Below are positions 17,561 to 26,596 of a stretch of 48,828 nt of DNA, piece after piece. How positions within the stretch are numbered: the first letter of the stretch is position 1; each line of letters starts with the position of its first letter. The notes under the pieces were generated by a model that ran no database searches, was not told where the DNA came from, and was given only the letters and a program-made list of their open reading frames with translations. This DNA comes from Limisphaerales bacterium (GTDB lineage: Bacteria > Verrucomicrobiota > Verrucomicrobiia > Limisphaerales > UBA11358): positions 1 through 48,828 of the forward strand of contig JANYFN010000115.1 of assembly GCA_025362675.1 (NCBI GenBank), in the 5' to 3' direction. The position numbers were made by a program, and so were the translations under genes.

Positions 17561-18700
17561 TTAAAACGCGGTCTGAATGGCATTTTTAATTTTTAGGTGA
17601 CCGCTTTCGTTAGGATGGATCCAGTCAGGAATCTCCCAATCCGTATTCGTATCGAGCACCGGTGGCGCGGCGTATTGAACGTTTAGCTTCGCGTTAGCCA
17701 GCGCCGTGGCGGCATTGCTGATGATACCGCTGTAAAGGTTGGCGGCCGCATCGCTGGCATGGTTGTTGGGTGCGCCGAGTCCGCTACCTTGGGGAGCCAT
17801 TTTCAAAGTGCCGCTCAAAACAACTTTTGGCAGTAGGTTGGTGGAATAACTGGCATACCAGCATAGGTAAATGTTCGCGGCAGAGTTGGCGGTGAAGATC
17901 GCGCCGTGATTGGTTGTGCTGGATAGGTTGGTGACCATGATAAGCGCAGCGGAATAACCACGACCCGCGCTGGTGTCGGCGGCGGTGCGCAAGCAGGAAA
18001 AATTATTGGTGTAAGTCGGGGTGAAGATATTGTTCACATAATCGCCCACAACGAGCGTGCCAGTGCCCGCCCCGCCGCCGCGTCCGGTGCCGATGAGCAG
18101 CGTGCTGCCGGAAAAATAAAAACCGGCGAGCGCACCGGGTTGCGTGGAAGCGGCCAGACCGCCGAGCGCGGACGGCAAAAAAATCCAGCCGGGGCTGTAA
18201 TAAATACTTCCGGGCGCAGGAAAATTATTAGTGGAATTCCACGGCACGTGCAGCGCCGTTGGGACGGCTAGCCAAGCAGCCAGCGATTCGACCGCCGCAA
18301 AGTTGTCGGTCAGAGCTGCCCCATCGGTGCCGTAATATCGCATATCGTTGTAACCCGCGAACCAGACGCTGACGGTGTTGTTGGAGATGGAATTGTTCGC
18401 GGTGATGAGATCAGATTCACCACTATCAATGATCTGGCTGCCGCCGACCCCGTAGTTGGTTTCGACCAAGTAATACTGCGCGCTCAACAGCGACGAGAAA
18501 CGGTTGGTCGGGCTGTTCAGCAAGTAACCCGCAGTTATGGAATCGCCATAAAAATTCGCCGGGTAATTGAAGTAGTTCACGAAGGCTGGGTTTGGAGGCA
18601 CGCCGATGAGCTGCGGCTTGCTTCGGTCGAGTAGCATCGGCAGTTGCGCGGCCGCTAAGATCGGCAACAGCGCGAAAAAAATGAGCGCCGCGCGTTTCAC
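17561..18700 (-). CDS. Exported SGNH/GDSL-type hydrolase
   Basis: About 379 residues. An esterase/lipase-like fold acting on an unknown ester, probably at the surface. A signal peptide (VKRAALIFFALLPILAAAQ) is followed by the catalytic block FYGDSITAGYLL, the oxyanion Gly in NYGVGGSQI, the Asn block AGYNDMR and the catalytic Asp/His in DWIHPNESGH near the C-terminus. The GTG at 18700 overlaps the TGA of the upstream gene (GTGA), arguing for this start over the TTG at 18703 and for one operon. A strand-rich insert separates the GDS and DxxH blocks. Confidence 0.8.
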   Translation of the reverse strand: MKRAALIFFALLPILAAAQLPMLLDRSKPQLIGVPPNPAFVNYFNYPANFYGDSITAGYLLNSPTNRFSSLLSAQYYLVETNYGVGGSQIIDSGESDLITANNSISNNTVSVWFAGYNDMRYYGTDGAALTDNFAAVESLAAWLAVPTALHVPWNSTNNFPAPGSIYYSPGWIFLPSALGGLAASTQPGALAGFYFSGSTLLIGTGRGGGAGTGTLVVGDYVNNIFTPTYTNNFSCLRTAADTSAGRGYSAALIMVTNLSSTTNHGAIFTANSAANIYLCWYASYSTNLLPKVVLSGTLKMAPQGSGLGAPNNHASDAAANLYSGIISNAATALANAKLNVQYAAPPVLDTNTDWEIPDWIHPNESGHLKIKNAIQTAF

Positions 18701-19705
18701 CAATGACCTCCGTGAACCATGAGGGTGACGCTATTCGAGGGTGAATTCGCCGACCCGAGCACGACGGATAGGCCTTGCCCGACGCCAGGAACGGTGATGG
18801 CCTCGAAGCCCGTGCCGTTGGTGATGATGACAGAACCGTTCAGACTGTCGGACCAAATTGTGAGTAAGGTGCTCGGCGGATAATTCGCGGCGGGCAGCAG
18901 GGTAATGATTTGGTTGGTGCCGGTGCAGTTCAGAACCACGTCCGTCGGCTTGACGGTGTAGTTAGTGAAGAACGATTTATAGGGGTAATTGATCGCGGTG
19001 ATCGCGGCGTTGCTGATGGTGGCGGTCGTGATCGAAGCATTACTAATCAAGGCGTTCGTCCACGTGCCGCCGCTGATTTGCGACGCGCTGAAATTGGTTC
19101 CGCCCGCGAGGTTGATGGGGGTGGCGACCTGCGCGGCGAGGTTGCTCAACGTATAGGGAAACTGCGAATTCAAATCCGACAGCAGGCCGTGAAATTCGCC
19201 GCCGAAGACGCCGGAGAGATTCAGGCTGAACGCGTAGTTGGTCACGACGCCGGGCGGGAGCTGGCCGAGAGAAATCGCACCGTTCAACTGGCTCGCGGGC
19301 AGCGCACCGAGCAAGGTTGCTCGCGGTGCCCGCCATCACCGCATACGGCGCGGGCGTGAGTGGTTGACGCGGCACCAGCGTGGTGAATGTGGCGATGCCG
19401 TTGCTCCGCACGCCGATCTCCAGCCATTGCGGCGCGCCGGTGAAGACCCCGCCAAAATCGAGCATGACCGTGAAAAGACCATTGCTCACGGCTACGGCGG
19501 GATTGGTCGCGGTGGCAGAAGATTGTGTGCCGTTGGTTGCGGCGTTGAATAAAGCAAAACGCAAATCATAGCTGCCGCTGATAGGATTGGCGCCGACATT
19601 GAGCCGGCCCTGATAAGTGAAAGCCGTGCCTTGCGCGCACAGGCTTTGGGCCGTGAGAATAGACAGCAACACGGCAAATGATTTTAAAAAAGCGAAGGGT
19701 TTCAT
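18697..19705 (-). pseudogene. Exported repeat/fibre-like protein, one-base frameshift
   Basis: A signal peptide (MKPFAFLKSFAVLLSILTA) is followed by FTYQGRLNVGANPISGSYDLRF, a motif shared by many verrucomicrobial and planctomycete exported proteins, up to YAVMAGTASNL. There the frame fails. The next frame continues exactly with LGALPASQLNGAIS, so one extra base lies within about 19312-19317. The downstream part has strand repeats (ISNASITTATISNAAITAI) and a fibre-like tail ending MVHGGHW. The intact product would be about 335 residues. The stop overlaps the hydrolase start. It may be a real mutation, a phase-variable site or a sequencing error; a conserved function is unknown. Confidence 0.7.
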
Positions 19706-20233
19706 GTTGTATAACATTTCGTTGGCACTTGATTTAGTTGCACCAGTCCTTGGTAAGCACAACGAGAATAATAATAGTCTAACCTGACAAATTTTCAAAT
19801 AACAAATTACCGCCCGGCGTTTTCATCCTTGGCTTCGTGAATTGCCGCAGCTGACACAGTGCGATTCCGCTTGGCAGGTCGCCCCGAAGCCAGTTCAAGC
19901 CGCAGAAATCGTCCGATAGCGCCACCTCGTCCAAGCACTTCACCGCCAACCACTTTGACCGCCACGCGAAATTTTTTAACCATCGACCGTAGGCAATCTG
20001 GTTTTCTGGCCGCGCGTTACTCAAGGTTCATTCCATTTTATCAAAGTGGCGCGATCCAAGTGCGTTAACTCACACATTATTTGGGGGAAATTTGTCGGTC
20101 AGTTATCCGACGTTTCAATTTTGCTGCCGAGGCCTTGCATTCGTTCACGGAAAACTTGATCGCGCCGCAGTTTGACGCTGCGTTTCGTGCCGACAAACTT
20201 GGTTGTGTTACGGTTAATCTAAAAAAGAAGGCG
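19706..20233. other. Intergenic stretch without a recognisable gene
   Basis: About 530 bases. One minus-strand frame at 19779-20024 (81 codons; RWLKNFAWRSKWLAVKCLDEVAL) reads like protein but has no known motif and ends where the next gene's promoter should be. I treat it as a possible remnant and see nothing else. Confidence 0.3.
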
Positions 20234-20662
20234 TCAGCTTTTTCGCTCCCAGCGAAGTGTTCGATCAACCTCTTTTATGGGCAAATCGTTGATGCTGGCG
20301 TAGCGAAATTTCATGTAGCCAAGGTCGTCGAACTCCCAGTTCTCGTTGCCGTAGGCGCGATACCATTGGCCGGAGTCATCGTGATACTCATACTCAAAGC
20401 GCACGGCGATGCGATGGTCGCCGAACGCCCACAGTTCCTTCTTCAAGCGATAGTCGAGTTCGCGATTCCATTTGCGCCGGAGGAATTCGACGACCTGCGC
20501 GCGACCGTTCACAAACTCGGCGCGGTTCCGCCACTGTGTATCCTCGGTGTAAGCAAGCGAAACGCGTTCGGGATCGCGACTATTCCACGCATCCTCCGCG
20601 GCTTGAACTTTCTGGCGCGCGGTCTCCTCCGTGAACGGTGGCAAGGGCGGTCGTGGATTCAT
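20234..20662 (-). CDS. DUF1348-family NTF2-like protein
   Basis: About 142 residues in the SnoaL/NTF2-like fold of DUF1348. Recognisable segments are [42 protein letters not shown]-like [14 protein letters not shown], and [18 protein letters not shown]. The family has no proven general reaction. The ATG at 20662 lies 2 bases after the stop of the flavin-type oxidase gene, so they are co-transcribed. The longer frame upstream overlaps that gene and is rejected. Confidence 0.8.
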   Translation of the reverse strand: MNPRPPLPPFTEETARQKVQAAEDAWNSRDPERVSLAYTEDTQWRNRAEFVNGRAQVVEFLRRKWNRELDYRLKKELWAFGDHRIAVRFEYEYHDDSGQWYRAYGNENWEFDDLGYMKFRYASINDLPIKEVDRTLRWERKS

Positions 20663-20663
20663 A

Positions 20664-21260
20664 TTAATTTTTAGCTTTGAGTTGCCTTTCCAAATCAGCG
20701 ATGCGCCGGCGGAATGGCGCAACAGCTTCCTCAACTTCGGCCGAAGTGTAACGCGGCGCGATGTATTTCGGACAGTTCCAATCGAAGGAAACAACCTCGA
20801 TCAGAAACACCCGCTCGACGATGCGCTGCACGTCCGGCGCGGACAACTTTGCGACGAGTTCGGGATGTTGCCGTGCGTCTTCGACGCGTGCTTGGCCGAG
20901 AATTTTTAGCCGCGTGCGCCGTGGATAATCCATCAGGAAAAGACAGACGCGATCATTTGCTCCAATATTACCAGTGGAAAGCAGTTGGCGATTGCCTTGG
21001 TAATCTGCAAAAGCCAGCGTCGTCGAATTAACGGCGTGCAGAAAACCGAGCTTACCGCCGCGATGTTGCACGTAAGGCCAACCTGATTCGCTGACGGTGG
21101 ACAGGTAGAAACTATCTCGCGCGGCGATGAATTGCGCTTCATCGTCCGTGAGCGCATCGCGTGGGCGTTCGCCGCGCACATCTATTGCGCCGCCGAAATA
21201 ATGTTCCTGCGCCCGCGCGACGGCCGGCGTTACAAGCAGTTCAAGAAATTTTTCCGCCAT
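20664..21260 (-). CDS. Pyridoxamine 5'-phosphate oxidase-family flavoprotein
   Basis: 198 residues. A split-barrel FMN-binding protein of the PNPOx-like group that is typically annotated only at family level. [34 protein letters not shown] and [22 protein letters not shown] form the barrel and the flavin-contact segments. [21 protein letters not shown] is a typical C-terminal extension. The [18 protein letters not shown] region is characteristic of the subfamily rather than true PdxH. First gene of a two-gene operon with the DUF1348 protein. Confidence 0.8.
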   Translation of the reverse strand: MAEKFLELLVTPAVARAQEHYFGGAIDVRGERPRDALTDDEAQFIAARDSFYLSTVSESGWPYVQHRGGKLGFLHAVNSTTLAFADYQGNRQLLSTGNIGANDRVCLFLMDYPRRTRLKILGQARVEDARQHPELVAKLSAPDVQRIVERVFLIEVVSFDWNCPKYIAPRYTSAEVEEAVAPFRRRIADLERQLKAKN

Positions 21261-21357
21261 ACGCTAAGCTGATTGATGTTCCTTTTAATTTTACTTCAAG
21301 CCGCAAGTCCCGGCAATTTTTGAATCATGGACTTCCACTGCGTGCCCCGCAATATCA

Positions 21358-21582
21358 TTACCGGCTGGCCGTTCTTAAAAACGATCCGCGTGGAAATCCT
21401 TGCCGCAACACAATCGTCGGCCGCGAAAGAATCGTCAGTCTCACGATAGAAAAGGATCGCCCGTCAACCTTGGCGGCGTGATAGGTCGCGGCGACCACAT
21501 CGGCAGCGAACGTATTATTTTGAATGGTCAGACCAGTCACTGCCAGAGCGGCAGCCACGAAAGATTTCAATTTATTTTTCAC
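21358..21582 (-). pseudogene. N-terminal stub of an exported hydrolase-like gene
   Basis: MKNKLKSFVAAALAVTGLTI is a clear signal peptide. TYHAAKVDG resembles the start of the mature part of alpha/beta hydrolases (normally continuing VDG..FYRE). The sequence then changes frame: a neighbouring frame carries TRIVFKNGQPVMILRG and KSMIQKLPGLAA, ending near 21306, which I cannot place. The core with the catalytic residues is absent. It stands divergent to a MarR regulator, a frequent arrangement for such hydrolases. The remaining parts of 21261-21720 hold nothing else. Confidence 0.35.
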
Positions 21583-21720
21583 GCCAGATGAATTTTGAGT
21601 TGGGTTTTAGCTATCACATTTGAAAGCGGCTTACCGATTGGATGCAGTGGGAGAAAGAGATATTACCTCGGCCTAGAAAATATTTTTCGGACAATATTTC
21701 TGGACAAATTTCGCCTAATA

Positions 21721-21738
21721 GTGCATATACACACCAAA
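21721..21738 (+). promoter_or_regulatory. Candidate operator, copy 1 (near MarR start)
   Basis: GTGCATATACACACCAAA lies directly before the MarR-like ATG. Its first 12 bases are an imperfect palindrome (GTG..AT.. ..CAC). A copy with 16 of 18 identical bases is at 22231, inside the first codons of the next gene. A repeated near-palindrome bracketing a regulator gene suggests autoregulation; it is inference. Confidence 0.35.
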
Positions 21739-22176
21739 ATGGCAAAAGAACTCAATCTGAATTCAATGGAAAACTGCGTGTGCTTCAACCTGCGCTGGGT
21801 GTCGCGCGCCATGTCGCAATTCTTTGTCAGCGAGCTGAGCCAGCACGGGCTATTGCCGACGCAGACGCCGATTTTGGGGGCGCTAGCGGCGAAACCAGAG
21901 GCAAACATGGCGGAGTTGAGTGAGTGGCTGGGCATGGATCGCACGACTTTAGTGCGTAACCTCCGGCCGCTCGAACGCGACGGACTTGTTAAATCCATGG
22001 GCAAAGGTCGCGGCCATAAAGTTTCACTTTCGCTCACGATCAAAGGCCGCGTGGCACTGCAAAAATTTCTTCCAGACTGGCAAATTGCTCAGCAGAAGGT
22101 CATCAAGACGCTCGGTAAGGAACGGTGGACGGAAATTCTTCGTGATCTTGAACGCGCCGCTCTAGCACTCAACTAA
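21739..22176 (+). CDS. MarR-family transcriptional regulator
   Basis: About 145 residues. ENCVCFNLRWVSRAMSQFF starts a MarR dimerisation helix. ALAAKPEANMAELSEWLGMDRTTLVRNL (given in parts) is the winged HTH and RDGLVKSMGKGRGHKVSLSLT the wing. Such proteins repress nearby genes and respond to small ligands. The Cys pair near the N-terminus (ENCVCFN) might sense oxidants. The ATG at 21739 fits the family length; the frame continues upstream without similarity. It heads a likely operon with the Fe-S/SCP2 and SDR genes. Confidence 0.82.
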   Translation: MAKELNLNSMENCVCFNLRWVSRAMSQFFVSELSQHGLLPTQTPILGALAAKPEANMAELSEWLGMDRTTLVRNLRPLERDGLVKSMGKGRGHKVSLSLTIKGRVALQKFLPDWQIAQQKVIKTLGKERWTEILRDLERAALALN

Positions 22177-22212
22177 TACAATTTTGCACCAATCATCAAA
22201 TTTATCGGGACT

Positions 22213-23553
22213 ATGAAAAATGAAATAGATGTGCATACGCACACCAAAGCTGAATTCTCACAACCATTGCCAAATGCTGGGCCGGAGATTTTGGACGCCG
22301 CCTGGCTGCGGCAACTTTGCCTTGACGCCGGTGCCGATGACGTAGGGTTTGTAGAACTGGAGCGACCAGCCTTAGCCACAGAGCGTCTGTATATTGAGCA
22401 GGCATTTCCGCGCACCCGCACTTTGATCAGCATCGTGCTACGGATGAACCGTGACGATGTCCGCAGTCCCGCCCGCTCAATCGCGAACAACGAATTCCAT
22501 CATCAGACGGACGCGACGAATGAAATTTCCCGCCGCGTCGTGGCGGCGCTGGAGCGCAAAGGCATTCGCGCGCTGAACCCGCCGGCGGGTTTTCCGATGG
22601 AAGCGGATCGCTGGATGACCGAGCGAATGTGGGTAGTTTCGCACAAGCCAGTTGCGGTCGCGGCTGGCATGGGACGCATGGGCATTCACCGCAATGTCAT
22701 TCATCCAAAGTTCGGCAATTTCATTTTGCTCGGCACCATTTTGCTCGCGGCGGAAGTCAGCGAATATGCGAAGGAACTGGATTTCAATCCGTGCCTGACG
22801 TGCAAACTCTGCGTGGCGGCCTGTCCCGTCGGCGCGATTGGTGCCGATGGACATTTCAATTTCTCGGCGTGCTATACGCATAATTATCATGAATTCATGG
22901 GCGGCTTTGCGAACTGGGTGGAGACGGTAGCGGATAGCCGCAACGGAAAAGATTATCGCCACCGCATAAAAGAATCCGAGACCGTCTCGACGTGGCAGAG
23001 TCTCGCGTTCGGCCCGAATTATAAAGCAGCATATTGCATGGCCGTCTGCCCGGCGGGCGAGGATGTCATCAGCTTTTATCAAAAATCTAAAAAGGATTTT
23101 GTGATCGAAGTGATGAAGCCGTTGCAGGAAAAAGTCGAGCCGCTTTATGTCATTCGCGGATCCGATGCCGAGGCGCACGCGAAGCAACGGTATCCGCACA
23201 AAACGCTGCGCCACGTCTCAAACTCACTCCGCCCGCGTAATCTCAAAACGTTGCTGGCAGGAATGCCGCTGTCCTTTCAACGCGGTGCGGCCGGCGATTT
23301 GGATGCGACATATCACTTCACCTTCACCGGCAGCGAGTCGGCGACGGTCACCATCGTTATTCGCGCTGGCGTGATTGCCGTAACGGAAGGCTTTCACGGC
23401 GAACCTAATATCCGGGTCACGGCCGACACTGCGACCTGGCTGGGTTTTCTCGCGAAGGAAAAGACATTGCTGTGGGCGTTGCTGACGCGGCGGATCAAAC
23501 TGCGCGGTAATCCGAAGTGGCTAATGGCTTTTGGGAAATGTTTTCCAAGCTGA
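22213..23553 (+). CDS. QueG-like 4Fe-4S protein fused to an SCP2 domain
   Basis: 446 residues. The N-terminal two-thirds resemble epoxyqueuosine reductase/reductive dehalogenase-like proteins. A corrinoid-type region (GADDVGFVELERPALA, TRTLISIVLRMN) is followed by ferredoxin motif CLTCKLCVAACPVGAIG and a second, shorter cysteine block YCMAVCPAGED. From about residue 350 a sterol-carrier-like SCP2 domain follows (TYHFTFTGSESATVTIVIRAG, WLGFLAKEKTLLWALLTRRIKLRG). It is not canonical QueG because of length and the fusion. A role in reducing or dehydroxylating a hydrophobic substrate is inference. A 36-base gap to MarR and a 26-base gap to the SDR gene support an operon. Confidence 0.65.
   Translation: MKNEIDVHTHTKAEFSQPLPNAGPEILDAAWLRQLCLDAGADDVGFVELERPALATERLYIEQAFPRTRTLISIVLRMNRDDVRSPARSIANNEFHHQTDATNEISRRVVAALERKGIRALNPPAGFPMEADRWMTERMWVVSHKPVAVAAGMGRMGIHRNVIHPKFGNFILLGTILLAAEVSEYAKELDFNPCLTCKLCVAACPVGAIGADGHFNFSACYTHNYHEFMGGFANWVETVADSRNGKDYRHRIKESETVSTWQSLAFGPNYKAAYCMAVCPAGEDVISFYQKSKKDFVIEVMKPLQEKVEPLYVIRGSDAEAHAKQRYPHKTLRHVSNSLRPRNLKTLLAGMPLSFQRGAAGDLDATYHFTFTGSESATVTIVIRAGVIAVTEGFHGEPNIRVTADTATWLGFLAKEKTLLWALLTRRIKLRGNPKWLMAFGKCFPS
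22231..22248 (+). promoter_or_regulatory. Candidate operator, copy 2 (inside 5' coding region)
   Basis: GTGCATACGCACACCAAA starts 18 bases after the ATG of the Fe-S gene and matches the element at 21721 at 16 of 18 positions. Its first 12 bases are a near-perfect palindrome. A regulator bound here would sit in the transcription start or act as a roadblock. Confidence 0.35.
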
Positions 23554-23579
23554 ACAACAATTTCCTTATCACCAAAATC

Positions 23580-24392
23580 ATGAGCCTAAAACAAAGAGAG
23601 TTTTTTCAACACCGTTACGGTCCCTGGGCCGTCGTGACCGGCGCATCTTCCGGTATTGGCCGCGCCATCGCCGTCGAGTTGGCAGCGAACGGCCTGCGAC
23701 TCGTGCTGGTCGCGCGGCGGACTGGAGAGCTGGAGCAAATTGCCAAGGATTTGACGGCCTGGCATGGCTTGGAAACGCGCGTGCTCGCCGCCGATTTGGC
23801 GAGCGACGACGGGGTTGCCACAGTGGAAGCTGGCACCAAAGATCTTGAAGTTGGGTTGCTGGTTGCGGCGGCCGGTTTCGGCACCGCGGGCAGTTTTCTC
23901 GAGTCCAAGCTGGAGGACGAACTGGCGATGCTGGATGTGAACTGCCGTGCAGTGATGCAACTGAGCCGGCACTTCGGCAACCGTTTAGCCCAACGTGGAC
24001 GGGGCGGAATGATTTTGTTCGGCTCGCTGGTCGGCTACCAAGGAACGCCGCGGGCGGCGCATTATGCAGCCACCAAAGCTTACGTCCAAACTCTGGCCGA
24101 GGCCCTGCATGTGGAACTTGCCCCCCAGGGTGTGGACGTTTTGTGCTCCGCACCCGGTCCGGTGCAAAGTGGTTTTGGCACCCGTGCCCGTATGCAGATG
24201 GGCGCGGCTGCGAAGCCGGAAACGATTGCGCGCGCGACTTTAAATGCACTCGGAAAAAAAATGACTGTCACGCCCGGCGCGCTTGCAAAGTTTTTGACCT
24301 GGTCGCTGATGACTGCTCCGCGCGGACTCCGGGTTCGCATCATGGGCCAGATCATGGGTGGCATGACCAAGCATCTCAAAGCCAAGGAATGA
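23580..24392 (+). CDS. Short-chain dehydrogenase/reductase
   Basis: 270 residues from the ATG at 23580 (MSLKQREFF). NAD(P)-dependent oxidoreductase of the classical SDR type. The nucleotide motif is TGASSGIGRAIAVELA, the cofactor-selecting ARRTGEL favours NADP, the Asn/Asp region is LVAAAGFGTAG (replacing NNAG), and the catalytic Ser and YxxxK lie in ILFGSLVGY and HYAATKAYVQ. The C-terminus is hydrophobic (PRGLRVRIMGQIMGGMTKHL). Last gene of the MarR operon; substrate unknown, possibly the same lipid-like compound handled by its neighbour. Confidence 0.85.
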   Translation: MSLKQREFFQHRYGPWAVVTGASSGIGRAIAVELAANGLRLVLVARRTGELEQIAKDLTAWHGLETRVLAADLASDDGVATVEAGTKDLEVGLLVAAAGFGTAGSFLESKLEDELAMLDVNCRAVMQLSRHFGNRLAQRGRGGMILFGSLVGYQGTPRAAHYAATKAYVQTLAEALHVELAPQGVDVLCSAPGPVQSGFGTRARMQMGAAAKPETIARATLNALGKKMTVTPGALAKFLTWSLMTAPRGLRVRIMGQIMGGMTKHLKAKE

Positions 24393-24573
24393 AACACCGG
24401 AAAGGCAACGCGCTTTACCAAAATACATTTGATGGAATCGCTCAAGAAAAAAGATCCGCCGCCGGCGCTCGGGTGACTCATCGCTCCGGCGATGCGGGCG
24501 GTGACGTTCCTAAAAACATCCATGTATGCGTGCAGTTCTCTTATCCAATGCGGCCGGCGCGTAAACTTTTACC

Positions 24574-25083
24574 TCACTCTTTCAAAGTCTTTTGCAGCTT
24601 GCGGCTGCGCGTCCGCGATTCGGCGGCCAGTTTCTTTTTGAAGTCAATAATCTGCCCGCGAATCAGTTCATCGCTCGCGCCAAGAATGGAAATCGCGAGC
24701 AGGCCGGCGTTCTTCGCGCCGCCAATAGCGACGGTGGCTACCGGAATTCCGCCGGGCATTTGCACGATGGATAGAAGTGAATCGAGTCCTTTCAGGCTTT
24801 TACTTTCCACCGGCACGCCGATGACCGGCAGGGGCGTATGGCTGGCCACCATGCCGGGCAGATGGGCCGCGCCGCCCGCGCCGGCGATGATGACGCGCAG
24901 GCCGCGTTGGTGCGCTGACTTCGCGTAGCGCGCCATGTCGTCCGGCGTGCGGTGCGCCGACACCACGCGCACTTCGCATGGAATCTTGAATGCGCGGCAG
25001 ATTTGATAAGCCGCTTCCATCGTCGGCCAATCCGAGTCGCTGCCCATGAAGATGCCGACGAGCGGCAGATTTTTCACTTTCAT
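24574..25083 (-). CDS. purE: N5-carboxyaminoimidazole ribonucleotide mutase
   Basis: 169 residues. Converts N5-CAIR to CAIR in purine synthesis. [16 protein letters not shown] carries the GSDSD phosphate-binding motif, [11 protein letters not shown] the catalytic His, and [17 protein letters not shown] and PVIGVPVES the active-site loops. Its ATG (25083) overlaps the TGA of purK (ATGA), so translation is coupled. It is the last gene of the bicarbonate/purine operon. Confidence 0.95.
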   Translation of the reverse strand: MKVKNLPLVGIFMGSDSDWPTMEAAYQICRAFKIPCEVRVVSAHRTPDDMARYAKSAHQRGLRVIIAGAGGAAHLPGMVASHTPLPVIGVPVESKSLKGLDSLLSIVQMPGGIPVATVAIGGAKNAGLLAISILGASDELIRGQIIDFKKKLAAESRTRSRKLQKTLKE

Positions 25084-26276
25084 AATTTTGTTCCGAAATA
25101 AATTTCTTGCGCGGCCCGTTCGGCGATGACCAGGCCTTCCTCCAGAGAATTTTCCAGCACGGTTATGTGGCCCATCTTCCGGCCCGGTCCGCTGAACATT
25201 TTCCCATAAATATGCACGCGTGCGCCCGTCATTCGCAGCGCATTTTCTAATCCACGCGGCTGACCGGACGCCCGCTCCGTGCCCAGCAGGTTCTGCATCA
25301 CGGCGGTGGGAGCGACCATGAGCGGATTGCCCAGCGGCCAGCCGAGCACGGCGCGGACATGGTTTTCGAACTGCGAACAGTCGCACGCCTCGATGGTGTA
25401 GTGACCGGAGTTGTGGACGCGCGGCGCGAGTTCGTTGATGGCCAGGTCACCCGTCGCCGATAGAAACATTTCCACCCCAAAACTGCCGACCCCGCCGACC
25501 GTTTCCACCGCCCGCGCCGCCAGATTCCGCGCTTGTAGTGCGATCTGCGGGGAAATTTGCGCCGGTGCCTTCACGACATGGCACACGTGATTCCGCTGGA
25601 CGGTTTCGACCACCGGATAAACCGCCGTCGCCCCATCGCGTCCGCGCGTGACGATGACGGCGAGCTCTTTGCTGAAATGCCAGAACGCCTCGACAAATAA
25701 TTCATTCACGCCGCCGCCGAGCGCTTGCCAGCCAGCCGGAACAGCGGATTCCGCGCGCACCGTAAAATTACCCTTGCCGTCATACCCGTTGCGCCGCGTC
25801 TTCAGCAACAGTGGCCAGCCGAAATCATTCGCCGCGGCGATTACTTCCTCCGCCGTTTTCACCGCACGAAATTTCGGCACAGCCAGTCCAGCATTTTGCA
25901 AAGCCTGTTTCTGCGTCAGCTTGTCCTGCGTGAGCGCGATGCAGTCGGCGCTAGGAAAAACCTTGTGGCCAGCGCCTTCCAAAACTTTCAAGGCTTGGGC
26001 ATCCACGAATTCATTTTCCAGCGTCACCACATCGCATTGCGCCGCAAAACGCTGCATGGTTTCGGGGTCGCTCCAATCGCCGATCACGGAATCCGGGGCG
26101 AGGCGCGCGGCGGGGCTGCCCGGATTTTTCTCTAGCACGATGACTTCCACCCCCAGGGGCAGCGCAGCCATCACCGTCATGCGCGCGAGCTGGCCGCCGC
26201 CGATGATGCCCAGCCGCACCGAAAAATTTTTCGGCGTGGCGAGCGATTTGATTGCTGAATCTAACGTTTCGTGCAT
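25080..26276 (-). CDS. purK: N5-carboxyaminoimidazole ribonucleotide synthase
   Basis: 398 residues, ATP-grasp enzyme that joins bicarbonate to AIR using ATP to make N5-[24 protein letters not shown] is the N-terminal nucleotide-fold motif. [16 protein letters not shown] is the ATP-grasp Lys/Gly loop. [37 protein letters not shown] and [11 protein letters not shown] give the metal and nucleotide residues. Upstream is the SbtB-like gene with a 3-base gap. Being a bicarbonate-consuming ligase, it makes functional sense beside a bicarbonate transporter. Confidence 0.95.
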   Translation of the reverse strand: MHETLDSAIKSLATPKNFSVRLGIIGGGQLARMTVMAALPLGVEVIVLEKNPGSPAARLAPDSVIGDWSDPETMQRFAAQCDVVTLENEFVDAQALKVLEGAGHKVFPSADCIALTQDKLTQKQALQNAGLAVPKFRAVKTAEEVIAAANDFGWPLLLKTRRNGYDGKGNFTVRAESAVPAGWQALGGGVNELFVEAFWHFSKELAVIVTRGRDGATAVYPVVETVQRNHVCHVVKAPAQISPQIALQARNLAARAVETVGGVGSFGVEMFLSATGDLAINELAPRVHNSGHYTIEACDCSQFENHVRAVLGWPLGNPLMVAPTAVMQNLLGTERASGQPRGLENALRMTGARVHIYGKMFSGPGRKMGHITVLENSLEEGLVIAERAAQEIYFGTKL

Positions 26277-26279
26277 ACC

Positions 26280-26582
26280 TCAAAATTTTTCCCGCCGCAA
26301 CACGCGGATATCGGTTTCGTAGGCGACCATCGCGAATTTGGCGAAGAATTCCTGCTCCAATCGTGCCAGTAATTTTTCCGCCACCACCGGCGGCACGATG
26401 ACCTCAACTTGAATGTTGGCAAACTCCTGGATGTCCGCTGTGCGCCGACCCTGGCTGCCGTCACCTTCGACGGGGAACAGCGTGTAGCCGTGGGCACCGG
26501 CTTCAGTGAGAAGTTTTTTCAGCGGTTCGCGCGCGAGCGCTTCGCAGATGATCGTGACGAGTTTCATCGGATGCGTGTTCAT
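26280..26582 (-). CDS. SbtB-like PII signalling protein
   Basis: About 100 residues. MKLVTIICEALAREPLKKLL and VEGDGSQGRRTADIQEFANI (shared T-loop-like stretch) followed by IQVEVIVPPVVAEKLLARL resemble the PII-like SbtB partner of SbtA, which tunes bicarbonate uptake by binding adenyl nucleotides. The C-terminus lacks the redox CGPxGC tail of some cyanobacterial SbtB. The ATG at 26582 is chosen; a TTG at 26600 would overlap the transporter stop, and MKLV at 26567 is a shorter choice. It follows the transporter gene directly, as in cyanobacterial sbtAB. Confidence 0.75.
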   Translation of the reverse strand: MNTHPMKLVTIICEALAREPLKKLLTEAGAHGYTLFPVEGDGSQGRRTADIQEFANIQVEVIVPPVVAEKLLARLEQEFFAKFAMVAYETDIRVLRREKF

Positions 26583-26596
26583 AGAAATGGTTTGGT

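Noticed and set aside
22477-23214. Minus-strand frame of 245 codons over the Fe-S/SCP2 gene
   Set aside because: Covers ferredoxin codons on the other strand; Arg/His-rich shadow.
25084-25386. Upstream extension of purE to 270 residues
   Set aside because: The added part is out-of-frame translation of purK. The ATG at 25083 gives the family's normal length.
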